From positions 1 through 44,671 of the forward strand of contig JAKSLL010000022.1 of the NCBI GenBank assembly GCA_024401215.1: 44,671 bases of DNA, in the 5' to 3' direction. The notes below the pieces were generated by a model, which was given only the letters and a program-made list of their open reading frames with translations, was not told where the DNA came from and did no database searches. Source of the DNA: Bacteroidaceae bacterium. Lineage in GTDB: Bacteria > Bacteroidota > Bacteroidia > Bacteroidales > Bacteroidaceae. Positions 33,455 to 43,300 of this stretch are shown here, piece by piece (positions within the stretch are counted from its first letter, which is position 1; the number at the start of each line of letters is the position of its first letter). A program made the position numbers and the translations under genes.

Positions 33455-34663
33455 ATGAATTATCGCAAAATACTCATCTCATCACTCTTTGTCAATGCTT
33501 CGCTTCTGTCGGTCAGCGCTCAGACACTCAAGGATGCCTATCGCGACTACTGGTACACAGGAGTGAGTGTTAATCAGTGGGAGGTGGCTGCTCAGCAAAA
33601 CGCTAAGAATGAGCATGATGTAACAGGATTTGTTGGTGCAGACCAAACAGCAGACTGGGCTGTTGTGGAGAAGAATTTCAATGCTGTAGTTGCTGAAAAC
33701 TGCATGAAGGCCGAGGTTATTCACCCTCAGGAGGGAGTGTATGACTTCACTCTTGCTGATCAGTTTGTGGAGAAATCTCTTGCAGCAGGCATGCGAGTTC
33801 ATGGTCATGTGCTGATATGGCATTCTCAATGCCCATATTGGTTCCATCATGACGCAAATGGCAAGCTTGTCAGCAAGGAAGTTCTTAAGAAACGCATGAA
33901 GGAGCATATCACCACAATCATGGCTCATTATAAAGGGCGTGTGTCTTCGTGGGATGTTGTAAATGAAGCATTTGAAGATGATGGTTCATTCCGCAACAGC
34001 CTCTTCTATCAGATTCTTGGTGAGGATTTCATACCATTGGCATTTCAGTATGCTCGCGAGGCAGATCCAACGGCAGAGCTTTATTACAATGACTTCTCTA
34101 TGAATAAGCCTGCAAAGGTTGATGGAGTATGTAAGTTCTTCCGTCCGCTCATCGATAAGGGGCTGCCGATAGATGCTATAGGCATGCAGGGACACATGAT
34201 TCTTGAGGATGGTGCTCAGGAAATCATCAGTCAGTATGACTATTCCATCAAGGCAATAGCATCTCTCGGAGTTAAGACCTTCTTCTCGGAGTTAGACCTT
34301 TCTGTCTTGCCAAACCCATACGGTTTTTCTGGTGCTAATGTGTCAGACCGCTTTGCTTATCGTCCCGAGGTTGACCCATATAAGGATGGCGTGCCAGCCG
34401 ACAAGCAAGCAGAGATTGATCAGTTCTGGGTGGACTTCTACAAGATGCTCATCACACATAAGGAAGACATAATTCGTCTTAATTACTGGTGTGTGAACGA
34501 TGGCAATTCTTGGAAGAATGACTTCCCAATAAGAGGTCGCCATGACTATGCAACGCTTGTTGACCGCAACAATCAGATGAAGCCTGTGGTGCAGAGAATC
34601 ATTGAACTTGTTCAGCCTCAGAGATCTAAGCAAGAAAAGGCAAAGAAGGCAAAGAAAAAGTAA
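33455..34663 (+). CDS. xynA: GH10 endo-1,4-beta-xylanase, single-domain
   Basis: Cuts xylan or xylo-oligosaccharides internally. The start at 33455 (MNYRKILISSLFVNASLLSVSAQ) gives a clear signal peptide and 402 residues; the frame is open 60 bases further up, but that part lies in the hairpin leader. The GH10 barrel covers about 25-385: VHGHVLIWHSQCPYWF, acid/base E171 in WDVVNEAF, and nucleophile E279 in FFSELDLSV. No carbohydrate-binding module is present, and the C-terminus is a lysine-rich tail (KQEKAKKAKKK). Lack of a binding module and the context of transporter and GH43 suggest it works on soluble oligomers in the periplasm, unlike the CBM-bearing GH10 at the left edge. Confidence 0.94.
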   Translation: MNYRKILISSLFVNASLLSVSAQTLKDAYRDYWYTGVSVNQWEVAAQQNAKNEHDVTGFVGADQTADWAVVEKNFNAVVAENCMKAEVIHPQEGVYDFTLADQFVEKSLAAGMRVHGHVLIWHSQCPYWFHHDANGKLVSKEVLKKRMKEHITTIMAHYKGRVSSWDVVNEAFEDDGSFRNSLFYQILGEDFIPLAFQYAREADPTAELYYNDFSMNKPAKVDGVCKFFRPLIDKGLPIDAIGMQGHMILEDGAQEIISQYDYSIKAIASLGVKTFFSELDLSVLPNPYGFSGANVSDRFAYRPEVDPYKDGVPADKQAEIDQFWVDFYKMLITHKEDIIRLNYWCVNDGNSWKNDFPIRGRHDYATLVDRNNQMKPVVQRIIELVQPQRSKQEKAKKAKKK

Positions 34664-34721
34664 ATGAGCTTTCTTGTGTGAATATAACAAATAATCGAAT
34701 ATAACAATACCGCCCTTGTAA

Positions 34722-34762
34722 CCCTCCACAAAAAAGGGCTCTCCCAAAAGGAGACGGAGGGG
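34722..34762 (+). promoter_or_regulatory. C/G-rich hairpin directly before the GH43 start
   Basis: CCCTCC (34722-34727) pairs with GGAGGGG (34756-34762), with an inner CTCC/GGAG pair. The G-rich arm is 8 bases before the ATG at 34771, the position of a Shine-Dalgarno sequence. Confidence 0.6.
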
Positions 34763-34770
34763 TTTCTATT

Positions 34771-35796
34771 ATGGAAGGTAAATTCTATCTTTGGCCAGCA
34801 GATTATATGGCTGACCCTTCGGTACACGTTTGGAACGACCGACTCTATATTTACCCATCTCATGACTGGGATGCAGGTGTAGGTGATGACGACAGTGGTG
34901 CTGAGTATGAAATGAAGGATTACCATGTATTCTCAACAGACGATCTTGAGGCTGTATGCCGTGGCGAGAAGGAGTTGGTAGATCATGGCTGCATCCTTAA
35001 ACTTGAGGATATTCCATGGGCAAGCCATCAGCTTTGGGACAATGATGTCCAGGAGAAGGATGGCAAGTACTATATGTATTTCCCAGCGAAGGATAAGACT
35101 GAGATTTTCCGTACAGGTATTGCTGTTGCTGACAGCCCAGAAGGTCCTTTCAAGCCATTGAACGACCCTATGCACGGTTCATACTCTATCGACTATGCCG
35201 TACTTAAGGACGATGATGGTGAATACTACTTCTACCTTGGTGGTATCTGGGGCGGTCAGCTTCAGTGGTATAAGGATAACAAGCTTGCTTTCAATGAAGT
35301 AGGTCCTGCATGTCCTCCTCCTGGAGATACAGAGGGCATCGTTCCTGCAAAGAAGTCAGAGGTTGACGCTCTTCCATCTCGTGTAGCTCGCCTTGCGCCA
35401 GATATGATGCATTTTGCTGAAGCACCAAAGCCAGTAATCATCCTTGGTGAAGATGGCAAGCCACTCAAGGCAGACGATCCACATCGCTTCTTCGAGGCAT
35501 CTTGGTGTCATAAGTATAAGGGCAAATACTACTTCTCATACTCTACTGGCGACACTCACATGATTTGCTATGCTATTGGTGACAATCCTTACGGACCATT
35601 CACATACAAGGGCGTAATTCTCACTCCTGTGAAGGCTGGTTGGACAACTCACCACTCAATCGTTGAGTTCAAGGGAAAGTGGTATCTCTTCCATCACGAT
35701 TCAGCACCATCTGGTGGAGTAAACAGCCTCCGTTCGCTTAAGGTTGCAGAACTCCACTATAACGAGGATGGAACAATTCAGACAATAGAGGGATAA
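34771..35796 (+). CDS. xynB: GH43 beta-xylosidase/alpha-L-arabinofuranosidase, cytoplasmic
   Basis: Inverting exo-glycosidase that releases xylose (or arabinose) from short oligomers. It has 341 residues and no signal peptide, so it acts in the cytoplasm on imported sugars. Five-bladed propeller with the family triad: base D15 in MADPSVHVW, pKa modulator D141 in SIDYAV, and acid E242 in HRFFEASWCHKYKGKYY. YNEDGTIQTIEG closes the domain without an extra beta-sandwich, so this is the short form. Gene order with GH10 and the transporter resembles xynDAB of P. bryantii. Specificity between xylosidase and arabinofuranosidase cannot be decided by reading. Confidence 0.93.
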   Translation: MEGKFYLWPADYMADPSVHVWNDRLYIYPSHDWDAGVGDDDSGAEYEMKDYHVFSTDDLEAVCRGEKELVDHGCILKLEDIPWASHQLWDNDVQEKDGKYYMYFPAKDKTEIFRTGIAVADSPEGPFKPLNDPMHGSYSIDYAVLKDDDGEYYFYLGGIWGGQLQWYKDNKLAFNEVGPACPPPGDTEGIVPAKKSEVDALPSRVARLAPDMMHFAEAPKPVIILGEDGKPLKADDPHRFFEASWCHKYKGKYYFSYSTGDTHMICYAIGDNPYGPFTYKGVILTPVKAGWTTHHSIVEFKGKWYLFHHDSAPSGGVNSLRSLKVAELHYNEDGTIQTIEG

Positions 35797-35986
35797 GACC
35801 CTCCCCCCTAGCCCCCTCCTGTTAAGTAGGGAGGGAGTTACCATGGGGTGGGAATGCAAGTCTTTTCTTACAAATAAAAATAAATAAAATAATAACTTTT
35901 TAAAACAAAATCCTAACTCCCAGTTAAGGTGTCAAATCATACTAACACCCCCTCCCTATTAACTGGAGGGGGCAAGGGAGAGGGTC
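35797..35986 (+). repeat. Paired inverted C/G-rich repeats between GH43 and xylulokinase genes
   Basis: The 41 bases at 35797-35837 (GACCCTCCCC...GGGAGGGAG) and the reverse complement of 35948-35986 are similar along their length, and each arm can also fold on itself. About 110 bases of AT-rich DNA lie between. The second arm ends 7 bases before the xylulokinase ATG (35994). Confidence 0.75.
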
Positions 35987-35993
35987 TTTCTTT

Positions 35994-37469
35994 ATGTATT
36001 TACTTGGTTACGACATAGGTACATCATCTGTCAAGGCATCTGTTGTTGATGCAAAGACAGGACAGACAGTAGCATCTGCTCAGTATCCAGATGCAGAGGC
36101 TCCAATCACTTCAAAGCAGGCTGGTTGGGCAGAACAGGAGCCAGAAATGTGGTGGGATGAACTTAAGCAGGCAACAAAGCGTGTTGCAGAGAAGGCTGGT
36201 TCGCTCGCTGAGGTTGCTGCTATAGGTATTTCATATCAGATGCACGGTCTTGTGTGTGTTGACAAAGAAGGCGCACCACTTCGTCCATCTATCATCTGGT
36301 GTGACGGTCGAGCAGTGCCTTATGGCAATGCTGCGTTCGATGCTATCGGAGGTGAGAAGTGTCTTGAGCATCTGCTCAATTCACCAGGAAACTTCACAGC
36401 AGCAAAGCTTGCATGGGTGAAGGAGAATGAGCCAGAAATCTATGCAAAAATTGACAAGATTATGCTCCCTGGCGACTATATCGCCCTTCGTCTTTCAGGC
36501 GGTGATAAGAAGACCACTATCTCAGGTCTTTCTGAGGGTATGTTCTGGGATTTCAAGAATAATGAGGTAAGTAAGGACATCCTCAACTATTATGGATTCT
36601 CTGAAAATCTCATTTCTGAGATTGTACCTACATTCTCTGTTCAGTCAAAGGTATGCGAAGCAGTAGCAGCTGAACTTGGCATTCCTGCTGGCACACCAAT
36701 CTCATATCGTGGTGGAGACCAGCCAAATAACGCTCTCTCGCTCAATGTTATGAAGCCAGGTGAGATTGCAGCAACAGGTGGTACTTCAGGTGTTGTTTAT
36801 GGTGTGCTTGGTGAGGTGAACTACGATAAGCTCTCACGCGTGAACACATTTGCTCATGTTAACCACAATCAGCCAGATACTCGTCTCGGTGTGCTTCTTT
36901 GTATCAATGGTACAGGTATTCTCAATGCATGGATGAAGCGTACTGTTGCACCAGAGGGAATCTCTTATGGTGAGATGAATGATCTTGCTGAAAGCGTGCC
37001 AGTTGGAGCAGAGGGTCTCTCTGTTATCCCATTTGGAAATGGTGCTGAGCGTGTGCTTCAGAATCAGAATCCAGGTGCTTCTGTTCATGGCATTAACTTC
37101 AATATCCACAAGAAGGCTCACATGCTTCGTGCTGCTCAGGAAGGTATCGCATTCTCTTTCGCTTATGGAATGGATATCATGGCAAAGATGGGAATGGAAA
37201 TTAAGACAATCAAGGCAGGTCATGCTAACCTTTTCCTTTCTCCACTCTTCCGTCGTACTCTTGCTGCTGTCACAGGCGCAACAATTGAGCTTTACGAGAC
37301 AGATGGCTCAGTAGGTGCTGCTTATGGAGCAGGTATTGGTGCTGGCATCTATAAGGATAGCGATGATGCCTTCAAGACTTTGAAGCATATTGCTACAGAG
37401 AAGCCTGTTGAAGATTGTGAAGCTTATAAGGCAGCATATAAGCTTTGGGTTGAGAGACTTGAGAAATAA
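35994..37469 (+). CDS. xylB: Xylulokinase
   Basis: Phosphorylates D-xylulose to xylulose-5-phosphate, feeding the pentose phosphate pathway. It has 491 residues of the FGGY kinase family. The N-terminal phosphate-binding strand is LLGYDIGTSSVKASVVD, and a substrate loop is ISYQMHGLVCVDKEG. SIIWCDGRAVPYG and YRGGDQPNNALSLNVMKPGEIAATGGTSGVVYG (with the probable catalytic Asp in GGDQ) follow. The C-terminal FGGY end has AGHANLFLSPLFRRTLAAVTGATIELYETDGSVGAAYGA. It lies downstream of GH43 in the same direction. Xylose isomerase, its usual partner, is not in the window. Confidence 0.95.
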   Translation: MYLLGYDIGTSSVKASVVDAKTGQTVASAQYPDAEAPITSKQAGWAEQEPEMWWDELKQATKRVAEKAGSLAEVAAIGISYQMHGLVCVDKEGAPLRPSIIWCDGRAVPYGNAAFDAIGGEKCLEHLLNSPGNFTAAKLAWVKENEPEIYAKIDKIMLPGDYIALRLSGGDKKTTISGLSEGMFWDFKNNEVSKDILNYYGFSENLISEIVPTFSVQSKVCEAVAAELGIPAGTPISYRGGDQPNNALSLNVMKPGEIAATGGTSGVVYGVLGEVNYDKLSRVNTFAHVNHNQPDTRLGVLLCINGTGILNAWMKRTVAPEGISYGEMNDLAESVPVGAEGLSVIPFGNGAERVLQNQNPGASVHGINFNIHKKAHMLRAAQEGIAFSFAYGMDIMAKMGMEIKTIKAGHANLFLSPLFRRTLAAVTGATIELYETDGSVGAAYGAGIGAGIYKDSDDAFKTLKHIATEKPVEDCEAYKAAYKLWVERLEK

Positions 37470-37505
37470 TATCTTTTGATTCACAGCTACTTATAAATAT
37501 TTTTT

Positions 37506-37574
37506 AGAGGTTAGAGTTTAGTGTGTAGAGTTAGTGGTGCCTAATCATGCTCTATCCCCTGACCTCTAACCTCT
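37506..37574 (+). repeat. Inverted repeat before the GH67 gene
   Basis: AGAGGTTAGAG (37506-37516) is the exact complement of CTCTAACCTCT (37564-37574), followed by five T and, a few bases later, the GH67 ATG. It may act as an intercistronic attenuator. Confidence 0.65.
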
Positions 37575-37584
37575 CTTTTTGATT

Positions 37585-39321
37585 ATGAAATATTTACTGA
37601 CTATACTATTGAACTTGATTCTTCTTCCTGTTTTCGGACAAGAGTTTTCACTTAGGCTTCTCAACCATTGGGATAATCCAGATGGTACTGTCGAGCGTGG
37701 ATACGCTGGTCGCTCTATATGGAAATGGGAGGAGATACCTTCTGGCAAGGCAAAAATGCCAGAATATCTGCGTGAAAGATATGATGAATATGGGCGAATA
37801 AATCATGAGATAGGCATAAATGGTACTGTTCTTAACAATGTGAATGCTAAACCTGCTATGCTTTCTTCTGATATGCTCCGTAAGACAGCTAAGATTGCTG
37901 ATATCCTTCGTCCTTACGGCATTCGTGTATATTTGTCTGTTAACTTCGCATCGCCAAAAGCGTTAGGTGACCTTCCGACTGCCGATCCGCTTGATTCTGA
38001 CGTGCAGAAATGGTGGGTAAACAAGGCAAATGAGATTTATAAGCTCATTCCTGATTTTGGTGGATTCCTCGTGAAGGCAAATTCAGAGGGCGAACCTGGC
38101 CCTATGGACTATGGAAGAACTCATGTAGATGGTGCAAATATGCTTGCTGCAGCTCTTGCTCCTCATAATGGAATTGTCATGTGGAGAGCTTTTGTCTATT
38201 CTGCTAAAGGCGGTGACCGAGCAAACCAGGCTTATGAAGAGTTTATGCCTTTCGACGGACAGTTTAGTGACAATGTCATAATACAGATTAAGAATGGTCC
38301 GATTGATTTTCAGCCTCGTGAACCTGTTTCACCTCTTTTCTTTGGTTTGAAAAAGACAAAGATGATGGTGGAATTCCAAATAACACAAGAATATACGGGA
38401 GGAAGCATACAGACATGCTATCTTGCTCCTATGTGGCGTGAATTCTTTGACGCAGTAGCTCATATTCCTGCTTCTTATAGCGATGATGCGCGTGGAGGCA
38501 TTGTTGGCATCGCTGGTGTGGCAAACATTGGTGACGCCCCAAATTGGACAGCAAATGACCTTGCAATGGCTAATTGGTATGCTTTTGGACGTCTTGCATC
38601 TGATCCTTCACTCTCATCACGCACCATTGCTGAAGAGTTCTTGTCGAAGTATTATACAAGTGATCCTCGTTTTGTACAGCCAGTCACTCAGCTTCTGCTC
38701 AAGAGCCGCGAGGCAGTAGTAGATTATATGATGCCTCTTGGCTTGCATCATATATTTGCTGGTGGGCATCATTATGGCCCAGAACCATGGTGTGAGCCTA
38801 AAGGATGGCGTGAAGACTGGCTTCCACGCTATTATCACAAGGCAGATAAGAATGGCATTGGTTTTAATAGAACGGAATCTGGATCAAATAATGTAAGTCA
38901 GTATCCTGAACCTTATAAGACAATGTATAATAATGTGTACACATGCCCAGAGAATCTTCTCCTTTGGTTCCATCATGTGGATTGGGATTATACAATGCGT
39001 AATGGCTTGTCTCTTTGGGATAATCTGTGCTACAGCTATGACAGGGGAGTTGTTCAAGCGAATGAGTTTGTCAAAACCTGGGAGTCTGTAAAGCCTTATA
39101 TTGACGGCGCACGCCATGCTGAGCAGTTGCGCAGATTCAACAGGCAGGCAAAAGACGCACAATGGTGGCGTGATGCCTGTGTGCTTTATTTCCAGCAATT
39201 TTCTGGCATGCCTATTCCGGCAGACTCTCCAGCTCCTAAGTATAAATTGTCTGATTTGATGAAATATCACTTGAATATTGACAATTATTCTTCAGCGAAG
39301 ATGGATGAACTTCCTCAATAA
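37585..39321 (+). CDS. GH67 alpha-glucuronidase lacking the N-terminal domain
   Basis: Removes 4-O-methylglucuronic acid from xylo-oligosaccharides. The ATG at 37585 gives 578 residues; two upstream codons start with TTG and are not needed. A signal peptide (MKYLLTILLNLILLPVFGQ) leads straight into the catalytic barrel at FSLRLLNHWDNPDGTVERGYAGRS. Catalytic segments are present: NSEGEPGP (acid Glu), IQIKNGPIDFQPREP (Asp) and MVEFQITQEY (Glu). The C-terminal helical domain is also present (about 330-570). Usual family members are about 680-730 residues with some 140 residues of N-terminal beta domain before NHWDN; that domain is absent and no remnant lies in the 115 bases upstream. Confidence 0.92.
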   Translation: MKYLLTILLNLILLPVFGQEFSLRLLNHWDNPDGTVERGYAGRSIWKWEEIPSGKAKMPEYLRERYDEYGRINHEIGINGTVLNNVNAKPAMLSSDMLRKTAKIADILRPYGIRVYLSVNFASPKALGDLPTADPLDSDVQKWWVNKANEIYKLIPDFGGFLVKANSEGEPGPMDYGRTHVDGANMLAAALAPHNGIVMWRAFVYSAKGGDRANQAYEEFMPFDGQFSDNVIIQIKNGPIDFQPREPVSPLFFGLKKTKMMVEFQITQEYTGGSIQTCYLAPMWREFFDAVAHIPASYSDDARGGIVGIAGVANIGDAPNWTANDLAMANWYAFGRLASDPSLSSRTIAEEFLSKYYTSDPRFVQPVTQLLLKSREAVVDYMMPLGLHHIFAGGHHYGPEPWCEPKGWREDWLPRYYHKADKNGIGFNRTESGSNNVSQYPEPYKTMYNNVYTCPENLLLWFHHVDWDYTMRNGLSLWDNLCYSYDRGVVQANEFVKTWESVKPYIDGARHAEQLRRFNRQAKDAQWWRDACVLYFQQFSGMPIPADSPAPKYKLSDLMKYHLNIDNYSSAKMDELPQ

Positions 39322-39357
39322 TTAAGAAGTTGTCTTAAAGATTTATACAATTTTCTT

Positions 39358-39394
39358 TGTCCTCATAAGCGTTTTCTACATGCTTATGAGGACA
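39358..39394 (+). terminator. Terminator after GH67
   Basis: TGTCCTCATAAGC (39358-39370) is perfectly complementary to GCTTATGAGGACA (39382-39394). Few T follow directly, so termination may be Rho-assisted. It ends the transporter-to-GH67 run. Confidence 0.75.
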
Positions 39395-39811
39395 ACGTGT
39401 TTTATATGACGGTTGTCGTTGTAATTTTAGTAATGGTGAATAATGACTTCGGAGGATTTTCTAACGTTGTCTGATCAAATTGTTTGTGTCTATTTTGAAA
39501 AAGATAGTATGACAGCGAAAAAACTTGGCTTATCTGCGATTCTCCGGATTAAATTTTGAAAAAGCGTGGATGATACAAGAGTTTTATCTTTCATCAGCAA
39601 TGTTTAAGAGTTGTTAATGATAATGCTATAATTGTCCAAGCGAAAAATACAGATTTGTTTTGCTACGTTACATAATTATCTTATAATCGCCTTTATCTGC
39701 ATGTTTTCGCTTTCATGACTTATATTTCACCTTGTTTTTGTAACATTTCCTTATGAATATGTTTCGTTTTTGTGTTAAAATAATGATTTATAAGAAAATG
39801 ATACATTTTTA

Positions 39812-39844
39812 TTGTTAACAGAAATTAGCATTCATATATCTTTG
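39812..39844 (+). promoter_or_regulatory. Distal promoter candidate of the susC operon
   Basis: ATTG with TTG at 39812-39814, a 22-base spacer, then TATCTTTG (39837-39844). It is about 475 bases before the susC ATG. Confidence 0.5.
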
Positions 39845-40151
39845 TACGTCAAAAATAATTTTGAAACAGAGTTTTTATAATACAGTAAATACTATTAGTT
39901 AGTTTATTATTTGGTTTAGTTAGAATTTTATTTCATACGTCGTAAAAAGAGACAGAGTTTCTCAATATATAATAATGTGTACTATGTAAAGAATGATGAC
40001 GGGTGAAGATGATAAAAATGTAAGTTAGTGTTACAAAGAATAAAGAATCTTTTATGATACAAAATCTTCTATATAACCCTTTTCTGATTTACCTTCAGTC
40101 TGGGTGAATTGAAAAAAATGTTTGTATAACTTAAAAAATGTTATTTTTTCT

Positions 40152-40182
40152 TTTGTTTGTATGTACAAATGCTATATCTTTG
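40152..40182 (+). promoter_or_regulatory. Proximal promoter of susC
   Basis: TTTG (40152-40155), a 19-base spacer, then TATCTTTG (40175-40182): full match to the Bacteroidetes consensus. It leaves a leader of about 130 bases before the ATG at 40321. Confidence 0.72.
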
Positions 40183-40320
40183 CACTTGCAATTAAAAGAA
40201 AGTCTCTTTAAGCATATTGTGTCAAGGAGGCAATAAAAAATAACAATCTTTAAAATAGAGAGAGAAAATAATTATTTATTAATATTTTTATCCTAGTTTT
40301 ACCAAAACAAAACCACACTT

Positions 40321-43300
40321 ATGAAAACAAAAATTTTGTTTTTGATGGCGGTATGTCTTATGGTTGTTTCAACCGCGTTTGGACAAAACCGCACAATCAA
40401 GGGTCAGGTAGTTTCGGACACAGATGGCGAGCCTCTTGTAGGTGCATCAATTGTCCAGAAGGGTACATCTAATGGTGTTATTACCGACATTGACGGTAAG
40501 TTCACTCTTACAGTGCCTCAGAACTCTGTCCTTGCAGTGTCTTTCGTTGGTTTCACTTCTCAGCAGGTTAAGCCAGCAAGTAATTCAATTGTAATTCGCC
40601 TCAAGGAAGACGCTGCTCTTCTTGGCGATGTTGTAGTCGTTGGTTACGGTACAATGAAAAAGAGCGACATCACAGGTTCTGTAGTGTCAATTGACACGAA
40701 GGAGATGATGAAGCGAGTACCAACTAACGTAGCTCAGGCACTTCAGGGTGCTGCTGCTGGTGTTATCGTAACACAGCAGGACGGTGCTCCAGACGCTAAC
40801 ACTCAGGTTCGCGTTCGTGGTGTCGGTTCTATCAACAACACATCTCTTCCTCTTTATGTAGTTGACGGTGTGAAAGTTGGTACAGATGCTAACTTCATTA
40901 ACCCTGCTGACATTGAGAGCATGGAAGTGCTCAAGGATGCTTCTGCAACTGCTATCTACGGTTCTGAAGGTGCTAATGGTGTTATCATGATTACAACTAA
41001 GCACGGTGTTCAGGGCAAGACTCAGGTTCAGTTCACTGCTGACTTCGGCCTCGCACAGCTTCCTTACAAGATTAGATGTGTAGGCGTTGACGAGGTTGCA
41101 AAGTCAATCCGTACAGCTAAGTATAATGATGATCCTAACTACACTCTTGCAAACTCAATTTGGGAAGAGAAATACGATGGTCAGCGCAACAGCATTGACT
41201 GGCAGGATCGTATGACTCGCACAGGCATCAAGCAGCAGTATGGCCTTTCTGCTTTGGGTGGCAACGACAAGACACAGTATAATTTCTCTGTAGGTTACCT
41301 CAACAACAAGGGTATTATCGTTAACACTAACTACAGCCGTCTTACTGCTCGTGCAGGTGTAAAATCAAAGGTTAATAACTACCTCGAGTTCGGTGGTGAT
41401 ATGAACTATGTTCGTACAGAGTCTAAGGGTTCAAACATTGGTCTTGGTAACAATATCAACGTTTCTTCTCATCGTGACCTTGCTTATATGACTCCTACTC
41501 TCGACTATGTTGATAATGGCAAGCTCATCCATGTAAACCCAGTTAACCCTGATGGTTCTTATGGCACAGGTACAATGTGGACAAGCAACGGTTGGGAAGG
41601 TAATACTAATATGGTTGCAAACATCTATGCGACTCAGATGGAAATCAACCGCAAGGATCGTATGAACCGTATTGGTACAAGTGCTTACCTCGATTTCACA
41701 TTCCTCAAGAATCTCAATGGTCATAGTCTCAATCTCCGTTCTGTTGGTTCTTGGAGCCACACTTCTACTGACAATGACAACTTCACAGGCGGTCAGCGTC
41801 GTTTCAACTACATTGATGGTGCTCTTACTGAGATCAAGCCTTTGAATGGTTTGGACACTAAGTACAGCTTCGACCTCGGTCAGAGCCAGAGCACTTCTAT
41901 GGGTCTTGAAACATACATGACTTACAAGTGGGAAACAGACTTCAACACTCTCACAGTCATGGCAGGTAATACTGTTAGCAAGTATAACGGTTCATGGGTT
42001 GGTGCTAGTGCTTACGATTTCCCATCTTCAACAATCCGTCTCACAAGCCTCGGTCTTGATGACGCAAAGAAGAAGGGTCAGGGCGGTTTCAACACTGACG
42101 TAAACATGATTTCTTACTACGGACGTTTGGTTTACAACCTCTACGATCGTTATATCCTCACAGCAACTCTTCGTCGTGATGGTTCTTCTAACTTCTCTAA
42201 GGGTAACCAGTGGGGTACATTCCCATCAACAGCCCTTGCATGGCGTATTAAGGAGGAAAGTTTCCTCAAGGATGTTGACGCTATCAGCAATGCAAAGATT
42301 CGTCTCGGCTGGGGTCAGACAGGTAACGCAGGTGGTATCGCAGGCAAGTCTATTTACGCACTCTCTTCTTCAGGCGTTAAGTACAACTTCTACAATGGAG
42401 CAGGTATCGAAGGCGGACGCCCAATCAAGACAAATGGTTACTATGCACCACTCGTAGATACAAATCTCAAGTGGGAGACTAACGAACAGTGGAACGTAGG
42501 TGCTGACCTCGGTTTGCTCAACGGTGAATTGAACATCACATTCGATTGGTTCATCCGCAACACTAAGGATCTCCTTATTGATCTTCCAATCCGCCAGTCT
42601 TCTGGTTACTCTTCAATCTACACTAACTACGGTAACATCCGCAACACAGGTGTTGAATTTTCTGTCAACTACAACAAGCGCATCAATAAGGACTGGAGCG
42701 TAAACGCTACTCTCAATGCTTCTACAATCAAGAATAAGGTAACTAAGCTCACAGACCTTCCAATCTATGCTCAGGCAACAGGTGGTAACTCAACATTCAC
42801 ATCTAAGGACGGTGCTGACGGCATCGGTGGTGACGGTTCTAACGCATTCCAGGTTGACGGTGGTGCAAACTGGGACGGACATTCAATCTCTAAGGTTGGT
42901 GAGGCTGTAGGTTCATTCTATGGTTATAGAACAGACGGTATCTTCCAGACTCAGGCAGAAATCGACGCTTACACTTATGTTGATGCGGATGGCAATACTC
43001 AGAAGACTTATCCAAATGCTAAGCCAGGTGACTTCAAGTTCAAGGATCTTGACGGCAACGGTATCATCGATGGTGGCGACCGTGAAGTTCTTGGCAGTGG
43101 TCTTCCAAAGTTCAATTATGGACTCAACCTTGGCACACAGTATAAGAACTGGGACTTCTCTGTTTACATGTATGGTGTATTCGGTCAGAAGATTCTTTCT
43201 TACTCTGCAATGCGTATGAGCACAATGTGGAACTCTGACGATAATACATCTACAGCTCTTCTTAAGAAGGATATGGGTAGAATTTGGAGCGCAGACAACA

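Larger units (their letters stand above)
39322..40320 (+). other. One-kilobase leader region upstream of susC
   Basis: No convincing gene. It contains the GH67 terminator and two promoter-like elements, at 39812-39844 and 40152-40182. The sequence in between is AT-rich with no obvious repeat. A regulator-binding site for a hybrid two-component or ECF system would be expected here but cannot be identified by eye. Confidence 0.6.
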
